Made by a program: the position numbers and the translations under genes
Part shown: one piece after another, positions 1-10,680 of the stretch
How the letters are laid out: each line of letters opens with the position of its first letter
Position numbering within the stretch: position 1 is the first letter of the stretch
DNA from: Turbatrix aceti
Lineage: Eukaryota; Nematoda; Chromadorea; Rhabditida; Panagrolaimidae
Length of the DNA: 64,000 nt
Direction of reading: 5' to 3'
Assembly (NCBI GenBank): GCA_963969345.1
Contig: OZ017766.1
Span: forward strand, 9,920,001 to 9,984,000
The notes under the pieces: generated by a model
Told to the model about the DNA's origin: nothing
The model's database searches: none
What the model saw: only the letters and a program-made list of their open reading frames with translations

Positions 1-1
1 C

Positions 2-301
2 ATCCTGACGTACAACGGTGATGTCGATACCGTCTGCAACTTTGCCCTTAACAAGCAATTTGTCGCGTCGTTGAACCTGACGTTGAGGGACCACCGTACA
101 AGCAGCGTTGAATGGAAGTATCACCAAGAAACACCCAACGTTGCTGGCTTCTACACTCCGTATACCGGTAACCTTGACTTCCTGACCGTTCGTGGCTCCG
201 GACATTTTGTGCCCCATGACAGGCCCCGTGAAGCCCTGCAGTTTATCTACAACTTTATCCACCAGCGTGAATACTCTCAGCCCATTCCTTCTAATATTTA
301 A
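2..301 (+). CDS. Cathepsin A-like serine carboxypeptidase, C-terminal part (cut by window start)
   Basis: This is the last 99 codons of a serine carboxypeptidase of family S10 (lysosomal protective protein/cathepsin A type), which removes C-terminal residues from peptides in lysosomes or the secretory pathway. The frame is open from base 2 to a TAA at 299-301. It contains the GDVD motif that carries the catalytic Asp and the GSGHFVP motif with the catalytic His; the Ser part lies outside the window. About 15 of 99 residues differ from the end of the complete gene 273 bp downstream, and both end in PIPSNI, so the two are tandem duplicates. No intron is present in the visible part, as in the neighbour. 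Confidence 0.93.
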   Translation: MLTYNGDVDTVCNFALNKQFVASLNLTLRDHRTSSVEWKYHQETPNVAGFYTPYTGNLDFLTVRGSGHFVPHDRPREALQFIYNFIHQREYSQPIPSNI

Positions 302-573
302 TTTGTAGTTTAGAGTTGAATCACGGACGATAAATGTAAATGATGACATACGTGAAAACGGTAAAGTTAGGGAGGGGCATTCGGACCAGGAGTCAGTCAG
401 TCAGTCACATGGACACTTTTAAAACCTGACAAGATGCTATGCGCTGCATCCTGGTACACCCAAAGTGACCGTTATCAAATCCGGAATCGATCATGATAAC
501 ACAGGAGCCAGCTTTAAAGATTTTTGTACATAATGAGGCTACAATTTGATTGTTTCGCTCATTCCAGTCAATC

Positions 574-1992
574 ATGGTCCATCGACTACTGGTGGCTCTT
601 ACGCTTGTGGCAGGCAGCCTAGCTGCACCAGCTGCAGATTTGATAACCAGTCTACCGGGTGCCAACTTTACCATCCCCTTCAAGCAGTACTCTGGCTACC
701 TGAACGCTTCTTCCACCAAGCGATTCCATTACTGGTTCACCGAGACTGCCAGAAACCCAGCAAGCGCGCCAATTATTCTCTGGCTCAACGGAGGACCTGG
801 CTGCTCGTCGCTTAGCGGTTTGCTGGAAGAACTTGGACCGTTCCACGTCTCAGACAATGGAAACACACTTTACCAGAATCCATGGGCCTGGAATCGGGCT
901 GGAAACGTGATTTTCCTGGAATCGCCTGCTGGCGTTGGATTCAGTTACGATACTTATGGAAACGTTGCGACTAATGACGACGAAGTGGCGCAGCATAATT
1001 ACAATGCTCTGGTTAACTTTTTCACTCTGTATCCTGAGTACAAGAACAACGACTTCTACATCACCGGTGAATCGTACGGTGGCGTGTACATTCCTACACT
1101 CGCTGTCAAGGTTGCGGCTGACAAGACCAACTTTCCGAAGTTTCAGGGTGTTGCCATTGGCAATGGATACTACTCCGAAAGCTTGAATGCCAATACCCTG
1201 GTACCTTTGTTGTACTACCACGGCATTGTTCGCCAAAATCTCTACAATGAAATCCGAACACGCTGTTGCAATGGAAATATTGAATCTTGCAACTTTTTTA
1301 CCATTTCTAACGGAAACAATCATTGTGCCGACTTGGTCAACGAACTTTACGACCAGGGACCCGATCTTGATCCCTACAATCTCTATGACACGTGCTACCT
1401 CGACAACCCTACGGGTACGAAGCAGCGTGGCTTCATCCGTCGCACGCTGCTCAGCAAAATGACAGGCCGTAAATTTGGCCTGAAGTCATCACAGGCTGCT
1501 GCTCTACCACTGTGCGCTCAATACGATAACTCTGAAATTTACCTGAATCGCGCTGATGTCCGGGCTGCACTTCACATCCCGACAGGTGTTGGACCGTGGG
1601 CCGAATGCAGCGATGAAGTTGGCGATTACTACCAGCAAACGCATTCCGATGTTTCACCAGAGTTTTTGTCTCTTATCAATAGCAGTATTCGGATTCTGAC
1701 ATACAACGGTGATGTCGATACTGTGTGTAATTTTGCGCTCAACAAACAGTTCCTTGCGAATCTGAACTTAACCCTCAAGGATCACAAACATGAAAGCGTC
1801 GAATGGACTTATGCTCTGGAGACTCCAAACGTGGCTGGATTCTATACGCCGTACTCCGGAAACGTTGACTTCTTGACAGTTCGTGGCTCGGGACACTTCG
1901 TACCACAGGACAAGCCTCGCGAAGCTCTGCAATTCATCTACAACTTTATCCACAAACGTGAATATTCCCACCCTATTCCGTCAAACATTTAG
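574..1992 (+). CDS. Cathepsin A-like serine carboxypeptidase, complete, intronless
   Basis: A complete 472-residue S10 serine carboxypeptidase. Residues 1-18 form a hydrophobic signal peptide, so it is secreted or lysosomal. Visible family motifs are the substrate-binding WLNGGPGCSS (about 70-79), GESYGG with the nucleophile Ser167, the GDVD motif carrying the acid (379-382) and GSGHFVP with His441. The length fits the family. The start is the first ATG in frame; a CAG acceptor-like site lies 6 bp before it, which would suit a spliced-leader site or a 5'UTR intron. The 1.4-kb coding region has no intron, unlike the other long genes here. It is a tandem paralogue of the partial gene at 2-301. 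Confidence 0.95.
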   Translation: MVHRLLVALTLVAGSLAAPAADLITSLPGANFTIPFKQYSGYLNASSTKRFHYWFTETARNPASAPIILWLNGGPGCSSLSGLLEELGPFHVSDNGNTLYQNPWAWNRAGNVIFLESPAGVGFSYDTYGNVATNDDEVAQHNYNALVNFFTLYPEYKNNDFYITGESYGGVYIPTLAVKVAADKTNFPKFQGVAIGNGYYSESLNANTLVPLLYYHGIVRQNLYNEIRTRCCNGNIESCNFFTISNGNNHCADLVNELYDQGPDLDPYNLYDTCYLDNPTGTKQRGFIRRTLLSKMTGRKFGLKSSQAAALPLCAQYDNSEIYLNRADVRAALHIPTGVGPWAECSDEVGDYYQQTHSDVSPEFLSLINSSIRILTYNGDVDTVCNFALNKQFLANLNLTLKDHKHESVEWTYALETPNVAGFYTPYSGNVDFLTVRGSGHFVPQDKPREALQFIYNFIHKREYSHPIPSNI

Positions 1993-2047
1993 GATTGCAG
2001 CTTTTGTTTCTAACTAATTTTTTATTGTGATAATTTGGTTGGATGCC

Positions 2048-2070
2048 AATAAAAGTCGTATGACAATAAA
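2048..2070 (+). terminator. Tandem polyadenylation signals for the carboxypeptidase gene
   Basis: AATAAA occurs at 2048-2053 and again at 2065-2070, 56 and 73 bp after the stop codon. A minus-strand AATAAA (tttatt at 2110-2115) serves the convergent transporter gene, so the two transcripts end within about 50 bp of each other. Confidence 0.6.
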
Positions 2071-2186
2071 ATATTGAGACGGCGACAAATGTTTTTGCTT
2101 TCGAAATTATTTATTTAATAACAATATTATAATACAAATTTATTTTTTTGTAAGTACATATGTATAAAATTATGTAGTAATATTTT

Positions 2187-3888
2187 TTAAAGCGTTTCAA
2201 GACTAGGTTTAGAATTCTGGACAACAATAATCGAGGGCTCGGAATCGACTGATGCAATTCGATTGCTTCTGATCGCTTTTCGTTCACACATGGCTTGAAC
2301 GAATCCGCAACCGATGCCGTCTCCGCAAACGTTGACGCATGTTCGGAGGCGATCGCTACAAAAATTTGATAATTAAGCTATAGATTAAGCTATAGAAAAA
2401 CGCTTACAGTAGCCAGTCGACAGTCACGATGATACTGATGTCATCAGCGGGCAGTCCAACGGCACTCAGAACAATTAGCATGGTCACGAGACCGGCAGAC
2501 GGAATGGAAGCCGCACCGATGGATGCTAGGGTGGCTGTTATGCTTACGGTAATCACCTGACTAAAGGTAAGCTCAATTCCGTTGATTTGGGCAATAAAGA
2601 TAGCAGCAACGGCTTCGTAGAGAGCGGTGCCGTCCATGTTGATCATGGCACCAACTGGCAAAACAAATTTTGTATATACCGCGGAAACTCCGTTGTTCGT
2701 TTCGAGACATTTGAAAGTCACGGGAATCGAAGCAGCCGAAGAAGCTGTGCCGAGGGCGGTCATTGCAGCTTGGAGAAGACCCTTGATGAAAACGTAGGGA
2801 TTCTCACGTGTGGCAATAAAGTAAATAAGTGACAGCGTGCCAAAAAGGTGAATGACCAATCCGAGGAAAACAGTCAGCATGTAGAGGGACAACGACTGCA
2901 GCGTTGACCCGAGATCCGCGATTCCCATGACTTTTGCCGCGATCAGACTTGCGATGCCGAAGGGAGCGTACCACATGATGATGTTGACGAGGAGGTTAAT
3001 GACGTGGTCGAGGGCAACAAAGATGTCGGCTAGGGGCTTGCCACGTTCTCCGAGAGCGCCGAGTGCAACGCCGACAGCTGAGCAAAAAATAATGATGCCA
3101 AGCACGTTCATGCCATCTGATTTGTGGTATACAAGTTGGGTTTGCGAGGAGTTTGCGGGGATGACAAAGTCGGTTGAGGACTGACGAAATGTGGCTTCTA
3201 CGATGTTGTCGGGGAACACATTTCTTAAAAAAACAGGTGAGCCTATTTTTTTCTGCAAAAATTAAAAATACCTGATGACATCCAAAAACTTGTCAAAACC
3301 GGATACGTTTGCACTTCGTTTTTGTTCAGGGGTTATGCCTTTCAACGAAGAGTCTCCGGGATGAATGACGAGCACCAAAACAATTCCCAGCACTACTGCA
3401 CTGAACATGGTTATGCCGTAGTAAAAAAATGCGTACATTCCTATCTGGCCGGATTGACGGGCGTCTAATTGACTCAAGCCTGAATTTTTAATTATTATTT
3501 TTTAATTATTAACATTTTTTAATTTTTTTTTAAATTTTTTTAATTACTAACATTTATTAAATTTTTTATAAATTTTAAATTTTTTTTTTAAATTTTTTAT
3601 TTTTTCAAATTTTATTTTTAAATTTTTTTTCCTTTTTCTATTTTTTTTTAAATTTGATTTCTTTTTTTTTAAATTTTTTGTTCTTTTTTTACCTGATATC
3701 AAAGCAGCAGCAATGAGTGGTACAATCATCATCTTCAGCATGTTCATGAGTATTTCACCCGGAAAATTGACATAACTCAACATTCGGGGATCTGGATTAT
3801 CCGTACGTAGCGCAAAACCCAGAGCTATGCCTCCGATGACGCCGATCAGTGTCAGGAATAGTTGTCCATTTTCCCGTATCACTTTCAT
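2187..3888 (-). CDS. Excitatory amino acid transporter (SLC1/EAAT, sodium-dependent glutamate transporter)
   Basis: Four exons on the minus strand, 3693-3888, 3272-3479, 2408-3223 and 2187-2355, join in frame to 462 residues. SLC1 proteins take up glutamate or aspartate with sodium across the plasma membrane. Seen here: N-terminal membrane helices; hairpin 1 (SSAASIPVT); helix 7 (NMDGTALYEA); hairpin 2 (GAASIPSAGL); and helix 8 (DWLLDRLRTCVNVCGD), where the second Arg is the residue that separates glutamate transporters from neutral amino acid exchangers. It is a little short for the family because both tails are brief. The ATG at 3888 follows an acceptor (ttttttcag), so a further 5' exon or a spliced leader is possible. 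The last exon supplies an unusual Ser-rich tail. It converges on the carboxypeptidase gene. Confidence 0.93.
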
Positions 3889-3903
3889 GCTGCTGTTCAG
3901 TAT

Positions 3904-6900
3904 CTGAAAAAAATAAACATTTGTAAATACATTTTTGACCCATGAACTCGAACCAACAAATCATATTGTGCAATAAAATTCAGACTAACACGTTGGAAAA
4001 ACGATTAATGGACAAAAACGTCAACACACACAAAAAAAGGTCGATTCATTGTTATCGAGGATCGAGCTCTCGTTGATTCATAATCGATGACGAACACTAA
4101 ATGTTTTTTACCACGAGGCTTTTTGCTGTTGTCTGTGGCTGGTGCGGACAATGACACTATATCGTCGACATTAATATTCAATACACTTGAGAGCAGGACC
4201 ACATGATTGTTCAGACCAACAAAAAAGAACTGTTCTTTGTATACTATCAAAATTTTACGTTAATGGCCAATTCGCCGAATATGTTGAAAAAACAGACTGT
4301 GTAAGATCGTTGTTGACAATTTTAATTTACTTATAATTCATGTCAAGGAATAGTTTGTCTACATGGCTATTAAAAATAGACGGACTAAAACAGGTGTAAC
4401 ACAAAACTCAAAAAAAACTAAAAAAATCAGTGGCAAAGAGGGTCTCGAGGAGAAATTTTTTTGGCGCGCGTTTCATTACCAACGTTTATGTAGATCTATG
4501 CTTTATGCAATCAACAGCATACAATACATTGTATATTATTTAGCAAAACGTGATACCTATTTTGTCTATAAGATTCTCATAACCAAAACAGAATGAAAAT
4601 GAATGTCGGAACACCAAAAAACATGTCTGCACCTAATAATCCGATGGTCGCCAAATTGATAGACATCAGTCCTTTCCACGTTTGTAATAATGCATCAACG
4701 ATTTATGATTTAGTGCTTGTTTGCACGATCAAAACTATATTTTTACTGCAAAAACTTAATTTATGTTTATTTGTTTGATGAACGCTTATTGAAAAATTTA
4801 CCACACAGTGTTTAACGTAAACAAACAATGCCCCTAAAAACGAAAAATTTTTATATGTAAAAGATGAAGTAAGGAAGAGAGGTTAATGTCATAACGTGCA
4901 CGCTGGTTGGATAACAGGTGAGGCAAGTGTGAACATGTCAGTTTAAGGGATGACGGCAAAGTATTGTTCGACGGGAATAAAAGAATGCACCGATTAACAA
5001 AAGTTGTCGACCGCTTCTCTTTTCTCTACTCCAGTCTCCAAAAAACGGCCATGAACAAACACGTTTTTTGAATTATGCACGTGGACTGGGCTGGGTGCGG
5101 GGGGGGGGGGTGATAAACGATGATAATGGTCTATGACCAGACGATGTCATGAGATTATGAGATCATATTGGATGAATGTTAGATATCTTGATTGGGGGAT
5201 ATAATGAGATATAGGGGGTCATGGAACTTTTTTGGGACCTGTTTTTGGGACCTGTATGGGGTAAAACAGAACAGAAATATGTATTACCTGCGAAGACGGA
5301 TAACTTATCAGCCAGCTGAATAGGTACGGTACAACCTTCTGTTAACATTTTGTTTAAAAAAAATTACAATTGTGCCGGCAATTTGAAACATTATGTACCG
5401 CGGATCAGTTTCAAAGTAGGCGGATCAGTTTCAAAAATAGACGACGTCATGAACCATCGTGTAACCAAACGCTAAATCATTGTTTTAATCAATCATCGTT
5501 AAACTGATGTCCGATTGTTCATTCATGCTTTGGCCTATGTACTTTGTTAGATGTCAAGTTAAATTTATTTTTAACATCAGAAACACATGAACGTAATGAA
5601 ACTTTTTGTTATTGTTCGAAAAATTATAGACACTGAAAATCATAACAATATCATATTATACATAAATATTTATAACAAATTTTTGTAGCTCGCCAATCGT
5701 GTCATCTTTTCTCAAAAAAAGGATCTAAAACATGTTTTTTTTATTCTGACGCGGAAGTAATGCCACTGTCGTGCAAAAAATCATGCTACGCTTAAACAGT
5801 GTCACAAGGCAAGAAAATTTCCTTCCGGGTTTCTGATTTCATTCATTACCATTCCTTCAATAAAAAAAGTACATATTTTTTTTGACAATTTATTTATGTG
5901 AGCATCCAAAAAAGATTATCTGAATTGAAAATTTCTGAATCAGAAAAATAAAATTTTCTTTTGAGTCTTTGCTTCGAGATGCTTTCAATTTACTGTGCTT
6001 TCAATTAAAAACAAATTAGAATACATTTTTATTTACAGAACTGATCATCAAAAAAATTTGATTCAAAGTTACATTTACTAAAAATCCTTGCAAGAGTTTT
6101 GAATCACTTAGAATGTCGATGTACGCTCAACGTAAAAAAAATTCAATTGAGCACCTCAATCTTATCCCGGCGTTCATGGCCATCAGATTTACTATGCATT
6201 TCTGTTTTGATTGCGTGTATTAACGCAAAAACAATGACTTGGACAACGTGCACCCTCTCGACGCTGTGATGTAATGAATGGTGTTTGATCAAGCGTAAAA
6301 ATCATCGTTAGTGCGTAGAAAACAACCGGGAAAAGGGAAAAAAAATGTCGGTTACATTACATTGACCAGATTTGTTTTTGCAAAAACAATTCAAGGATTC
6401 AAACTGCAAGTTTTACACTCAAACCTATGCAAAAAATTGGGTTGAAGAAGTCAAAATACCGAAAAACGTATTTCTAGATTTGCAATGTATTTAAAAAAAA
6501 TTTTAACATGGTGAAGAAGACAATGCTTTTACGACGTCGAGGTCAACGTAAAAAAACAAAAATTAAAACAACAAGAAATTTAGTTTGAAATAATTTGTAA
6601 TTTTTTACTGACTCTGTTTGCTGATATTAAAAATACAAAACTGTTCATTTGAACGACTATTCATTATTTCGCCCCTTTTCCATATGCATATGCTTTCCTC
6701 TTTCTGTTTTGAATGAGTTTCAATTTGATGCATTTTACGGCAGCGAAAATAGTAAAATAGAACATCACGTAACTACAGTGAAAGTTTTGGACGATCATGT
6801 GCTATCAAGAATGATTGGAATGATATCAAGATATCTTGGCTTGTTATAAATACAATAGCATTTCCTTTCATTCAAAAAACAGTAACAATAGGGTCAATGG

Positions 6901-7228
6901 AAATATTCGTCTTTGAAGGCAAAAATATAATACATTATTGTACAAAAAATGATTTCTTTTGTTTCAATTTGCTGTTCTCCACATTGAATAAAGCTCGATA
7001 ACGTTTGTGATAAAATCACGTTTTGCTATAGACCTTTTGAATGAGTTTCAATCTTTCTGTTAAATTAAGCTTAAAAGCCAACAAAATGCATTCACAAATG
7101 CCCAAGCGTTATTTATTACCCCAGCTTTCTTTCTCAGCTTCAATCAGAGTTTGATGTGAGCATTTTGTCTAGTCGCAAGAGGTCAGTCAAGCAGGTTGTT
7201 GATCTCTATTCTTTCTTTTTTGAAAAAA
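3904..7228. other. Gene-free AT-rich stretch between transporter and phosphatase
   Basis: About 3.3 kb with no convincing exon. It holds A/T homopolymers, a G-run near 5100-5110, and a 16-bp word (gcggatcagtttcaaa) repeated near 5400-5435. Both flanking genes are transcribed away from it, so it probably contains both promoters. No conserved regulatory site could be recognised. Confidence 0.5.
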
Positions 7229-8995
7229 ATGGGGCTGTCCCCAAGTTGTTTTGCACTTTTGTGCTTGCTACTTTCCCTGATATGTTTCTCAGAATCTGGA
7301 ATCCCTCTGAAAAAAGTAAAATACAATTCAGAAGATGAATTGGTATTTCTTCAAGCAGTCTGGCGTCATGGAGATCGATCACCGATCGTAATTGTTCCCA
7401 CCGATCCATACACCGAGGATACATGGTTCCAGGGATTGGGTGAGCTAAGTTTGGTGAGTTTGAGACACTTTGCCAAAATTTTAATGAACAGTGGTTATTG
7501 GAACATAATGCCAAGATGAATGAATTGAGGACACTTTGCCAAAAAATATTATGGTTTTGAGGACATAACGCCAAGGATATATTTCAGACTGGAATGAAGC
7601 AACACGAATACCTAGGACGAGCTCGTCTCGGAAAAAGGTATATTGATGATCTAAAATTTTTGTCACCATTTTACAATGCCCATGAAGTTCACATTCGAAG
7701 CACCGACATTGATCGCACGCTGCAGAGCGCCATGTCAAACGTAGCGGGCATGTTTAGCTCCCGGTCAAAACGAGGACACGATTATCCAAATTCAACTTAC
7801 TGGCCTCAAGGCTATGTTCCGGTACCTGTCCATACGATCAATTTTGATCACGATCATGAGTTGAATCCAGACACGCCATGTGCAAGACAGTCACAGATTG
7901 TTGATCTTTTGCATCGTACTCCGGAGTATAAGGCAGGAGTTAGCAAATTCCAGGTAAAAATGGTCTTGAGTGGAATGTTTTATTTTGGTCTGTATTTTGC
8001 CAAGAATTAATTTTAGTCAAAGTAATGCACTTTTTTCGGTTTTTTCAGCCGTTGTTCGACTACGTCAGTAAATTCACCGGTACACCGATAAATTTTACCA
8101 ACATTTGGGCTCTCAAAGATTCGTTATACGTCGAGGTTTGGCACATTCTTTCCAGCCAATGAAATATTTTTTTACAGCGTCTGTACGTACAATCGTACCT
8201 GGCCAAAATGGACAAAACAGCCTTGGCATGAGAAGCCAGTTTTCCATGCAATCAATGCATCTGACAATTTTTATTATGCTCTTACAAATGGATTAAGTTC
8301 GCCACTGTTTTTTTATCTTTTGTCGCAAAAAAAACGATAGATGTTTTTTTTAGACGTAGCACCATTTCAAGGAATCAACTTTACCAACGAAATCCCAAAA
8401 CTCCGTGGAGGCTCGCTTCTGTGGTCGCAAATCGATCTGATGCAACAAAAAGTCAAATGCTTACAGGCCATCGAAAAAAATAAAAATCGTGTCAAGAACC
8501 AATACAAGCAAAATGCCATTGATGAGTCGTGCAAATGGATTTCGAAGTTGAAGTATTACGCGTACTCCGGAGTAATTGATACAACAAAGTCTGTTTCAAT
8601 GATACTTATAAATGCCATTTTTAGCACGATGTCACCCTAACGGCACTTTTCACGACGCTAGGGTTCAAGCGACCAAACATAAACGAAAATGGTTACCCTC
8701 ATTATTCATCATGTGCTGCAACGGAGTTGTGGAAGCGCAAGGGAGGCGATGGAGAGTATTACGTGAGGGTTGTGTACTATCCTTTGGGAGAACCCACCGA
8801 AGATGTCACTGACGAAATCACGGGATGCAGCAGCCCTTGCAAGTTGGAGGACTTTATTCAACGATCGAGGTCTTATAAGGCCGAACCCAACATTAAAGAG
8901 GTACGGTTTTGATTACAAAAGAGGTATAATTTATAAGTTTTTGGTTTTTTTAGTGGTGCAACGCGCCTCTCAACATCGATGTAGCCGCTGTTTAA
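7229..8995 (+). CDS. Histidine acid phosphatase (lysosomal/prostatic type)
   Basis: Seven exons: 7229-7453, 7588-7953, 8049-8122, 8178-8296, 8354-8571, 8625-8900 and 8954-8995, joining to 439 residues. Histidine acid phosphatases hydrolyse phosphate monoesters through a phospho-histidine. The signal peptide (1-22) points to secretion or lysosome. The catalytic loop RHGDRSP is at 46-52 and the HD proton donor opens exon 6 (335-336); KLRGGSLL and the C-terminal Cys-containing tail also fit the family. The exon 3-4 junction is uncertain. The better-looking donor at 8136 breaks the frame, while a weak donor (gttata) at 8123 keeps it, at the cost of a few residues usually present. A sequencing indel or a damaged splice site is possible. 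Intron 1 contains a degenerate internal repeat (gaggacactttgcc). Confidence 0.88.
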
Positions 8996-9100
8996 AAATA
9001 AGGTTAAACATGAAATGCGATTTTGTTCCAAAACAATTTTTTTTAATTTTTACACTTTGAAAATTTTAAAATAAACAGTGTCAACGTTTCAGATCACTCG

Positions 9101-9466
9101 GAATTCAGATCAGATCACAGATAATCCAGATAATATCACAGATAATTCTGATCAGATCACTAGAAATTTAAAATTTTACAACTTCAAACACGTCCGCATT
9201 GCTTGTTTTTCGAAGAATACGATCGTTCTCAACTAAAAAAAATTATATTTCACTTTTCGCGATGAAACCAGTGTTCTCAGGAACCTGAACCCTATATTCC
9301 GAGATTTTGGGCTGGGTCGAGTCAGATCAGATCAGATCAGATCACTGGTATATCAGATCAGATCGCAGATAATCTAGATTAGATCACTGGTATATCAGAT
9401 CAGATTGCAGATAATCCAGATCAGATCATGAGCAAATGATCTGATCTGCCATCTCTGTTTTAGAAG
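9101..9466. repeat. GATCA-word repeat element, copy A (uninterrupted)
   Basis: The ends are built from the words cagatcagatca and cagataatc, around a unique core with attccgagattttggg. The same element occurs at about 15796-16602, where another element has jumped into it. Copy A therefore shows the empty target site (TTCTCAGG at 9274-9281). It ends in gatctgccatctct, the complement of the start of copy B, so it behaves as a terminal-inverted-repeat element. Confidence 0.8.
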
Positions 9467-9510
9467 CTGCAACGTAGATCAGAGTGCAGACGATGACACC
9501 ACCGACAGCT

Positions 9511-9660
9511 AGAACTCACAAAAAACAGTGTATAGAATTTAATACACTGACGTATTAATAATGAAAAAAAAATGTATACATTGAGTGCTCAATACAGCGA
9601 TGTATAGTTCAGCCGAACTATACATTTTTTCGTATCACAAATAATACCTTGCTTGTATTA
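9511..9660. repeat. GTATA/TACAT-rich inverted words
   Basis: Short self-complementary pieces (gtgtata, tgtatagttc...gaactataca) follow a leading gaactcacaaaaa. A related run lies at about 11540-11725 and ends in tttttgtgagaac, the complement of that start. They may be the two ends of one large element, or two MITEs. Confidence 0.4.
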
Positions 9661-10680
9661 AAAAATGAACAAAAATGGGGTCTACTATACTTCAGCCCCC
9701 CACTGACTTTTGACCCCCCATGCTCGGACTTTGGCTCCCCATTTCACCTTAAATCAATGACGACATGAGTTCGGAAATCCGTATGATAGAGCCCCCCATC
9801 TGTGGGGGGCTTTTTCATACGGAAATCGTGTTTAAGGAGAAAATGGGGGGTCGTTCCATACGGCCGTGGCGCTACTATACTTTGAGCCCCCATCACGTTG
9901 AAAAATAAGCCCACGGGATATTTTAGAATACAGCCCCCCATACGAATCATTTTCATTCAAATTTTCAAATATGGGGGGCTGTTGTAGCGCTATGACAGTC
10001 CCCCAGATTAAATGGGGGGCCATTGTAGCGCTACAACAGACCCCCACATCAAATGGGGGACTGTTGTAGCGCTACAACAGCCCCCCCCCATAATTTTAGG
10101 TCTTGTTCCAAAACAAAATATAATACCGTAATAGTTTTTTCCACCCAGAATGCATTTTTAGACAAATATTCTCAAATACAACGTGGGGGGCCATTGTAGC
10201 GCTACAACAGGCCCCCACATCAAATGGGGGACTGTTGTAGCGCTACATTGGCCCCCCATAATTTCCATAAACACAAAAAACATACCCAGCAGCCATTCGC
10301 AGCAGACGAATTTTTGTACAGTCTCATGGTTTTACCGCATCGACGACAGATAGGAAACAAAAACAACGACTGTCTAACGAATACAAATTTTTACACAAAA
10401 ATTCAGGGATAAAATTTTGCAAATTATGCTATACAATAGCCCCCCAAAACCCATGTATAATCAAATGCTTGCGTGCAAAAAATGAAGTGGGGGGCTATTC
10501 CATACGGATAATCAAACTCCTATGGGAAGCAGTTCATACAAATTTTCAAACACCTCCACACCAAAACACCTGGGGGGCCCTTCTGTATGTATAATCAAAC
10601 TCCTGCGTGCAAAAAATGAGATGGGGGGCTATTCCATACGGATAATCAAACTCCTATGGGGGGCTGTGCTCTAAAAAAAC
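9661..10680. repeat. Palindromic word cluster: TTGTAGCGCTACAA with CCCCCCAT runs
   Basis: The self-complementary word ttgtagcgctacaa (full or with one or two changes) recurs near 9975, 10024, 10063, 10194 and 10233. Each copy is flanked by C5-6 on one side and G5-6 on the other, so each unit can form a hairpin. A second word, ttccatacggataatcaaactcc, recurs near 10498 and 10632. No coding potential was seen. Confidence 0.8.

Noticed and set aside
4005..4250. 81-residue open frame on the minus strand upstream of the transporter
   Set aside because: No ATG near its start and no matching splice partner; not supportable as an exon.
4363..4596. 77-codon ATG-initiated frame starting MAIKNRRTKTGV
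   Set aside because: Length is not unusual in AT-rich DNA; no family, signal or splice context.
9661..10680. CRISPR-like array
   Set aside because: Repeats are palindromic words with irregular spacing and no uniform spacers, in a eukaryotic context.
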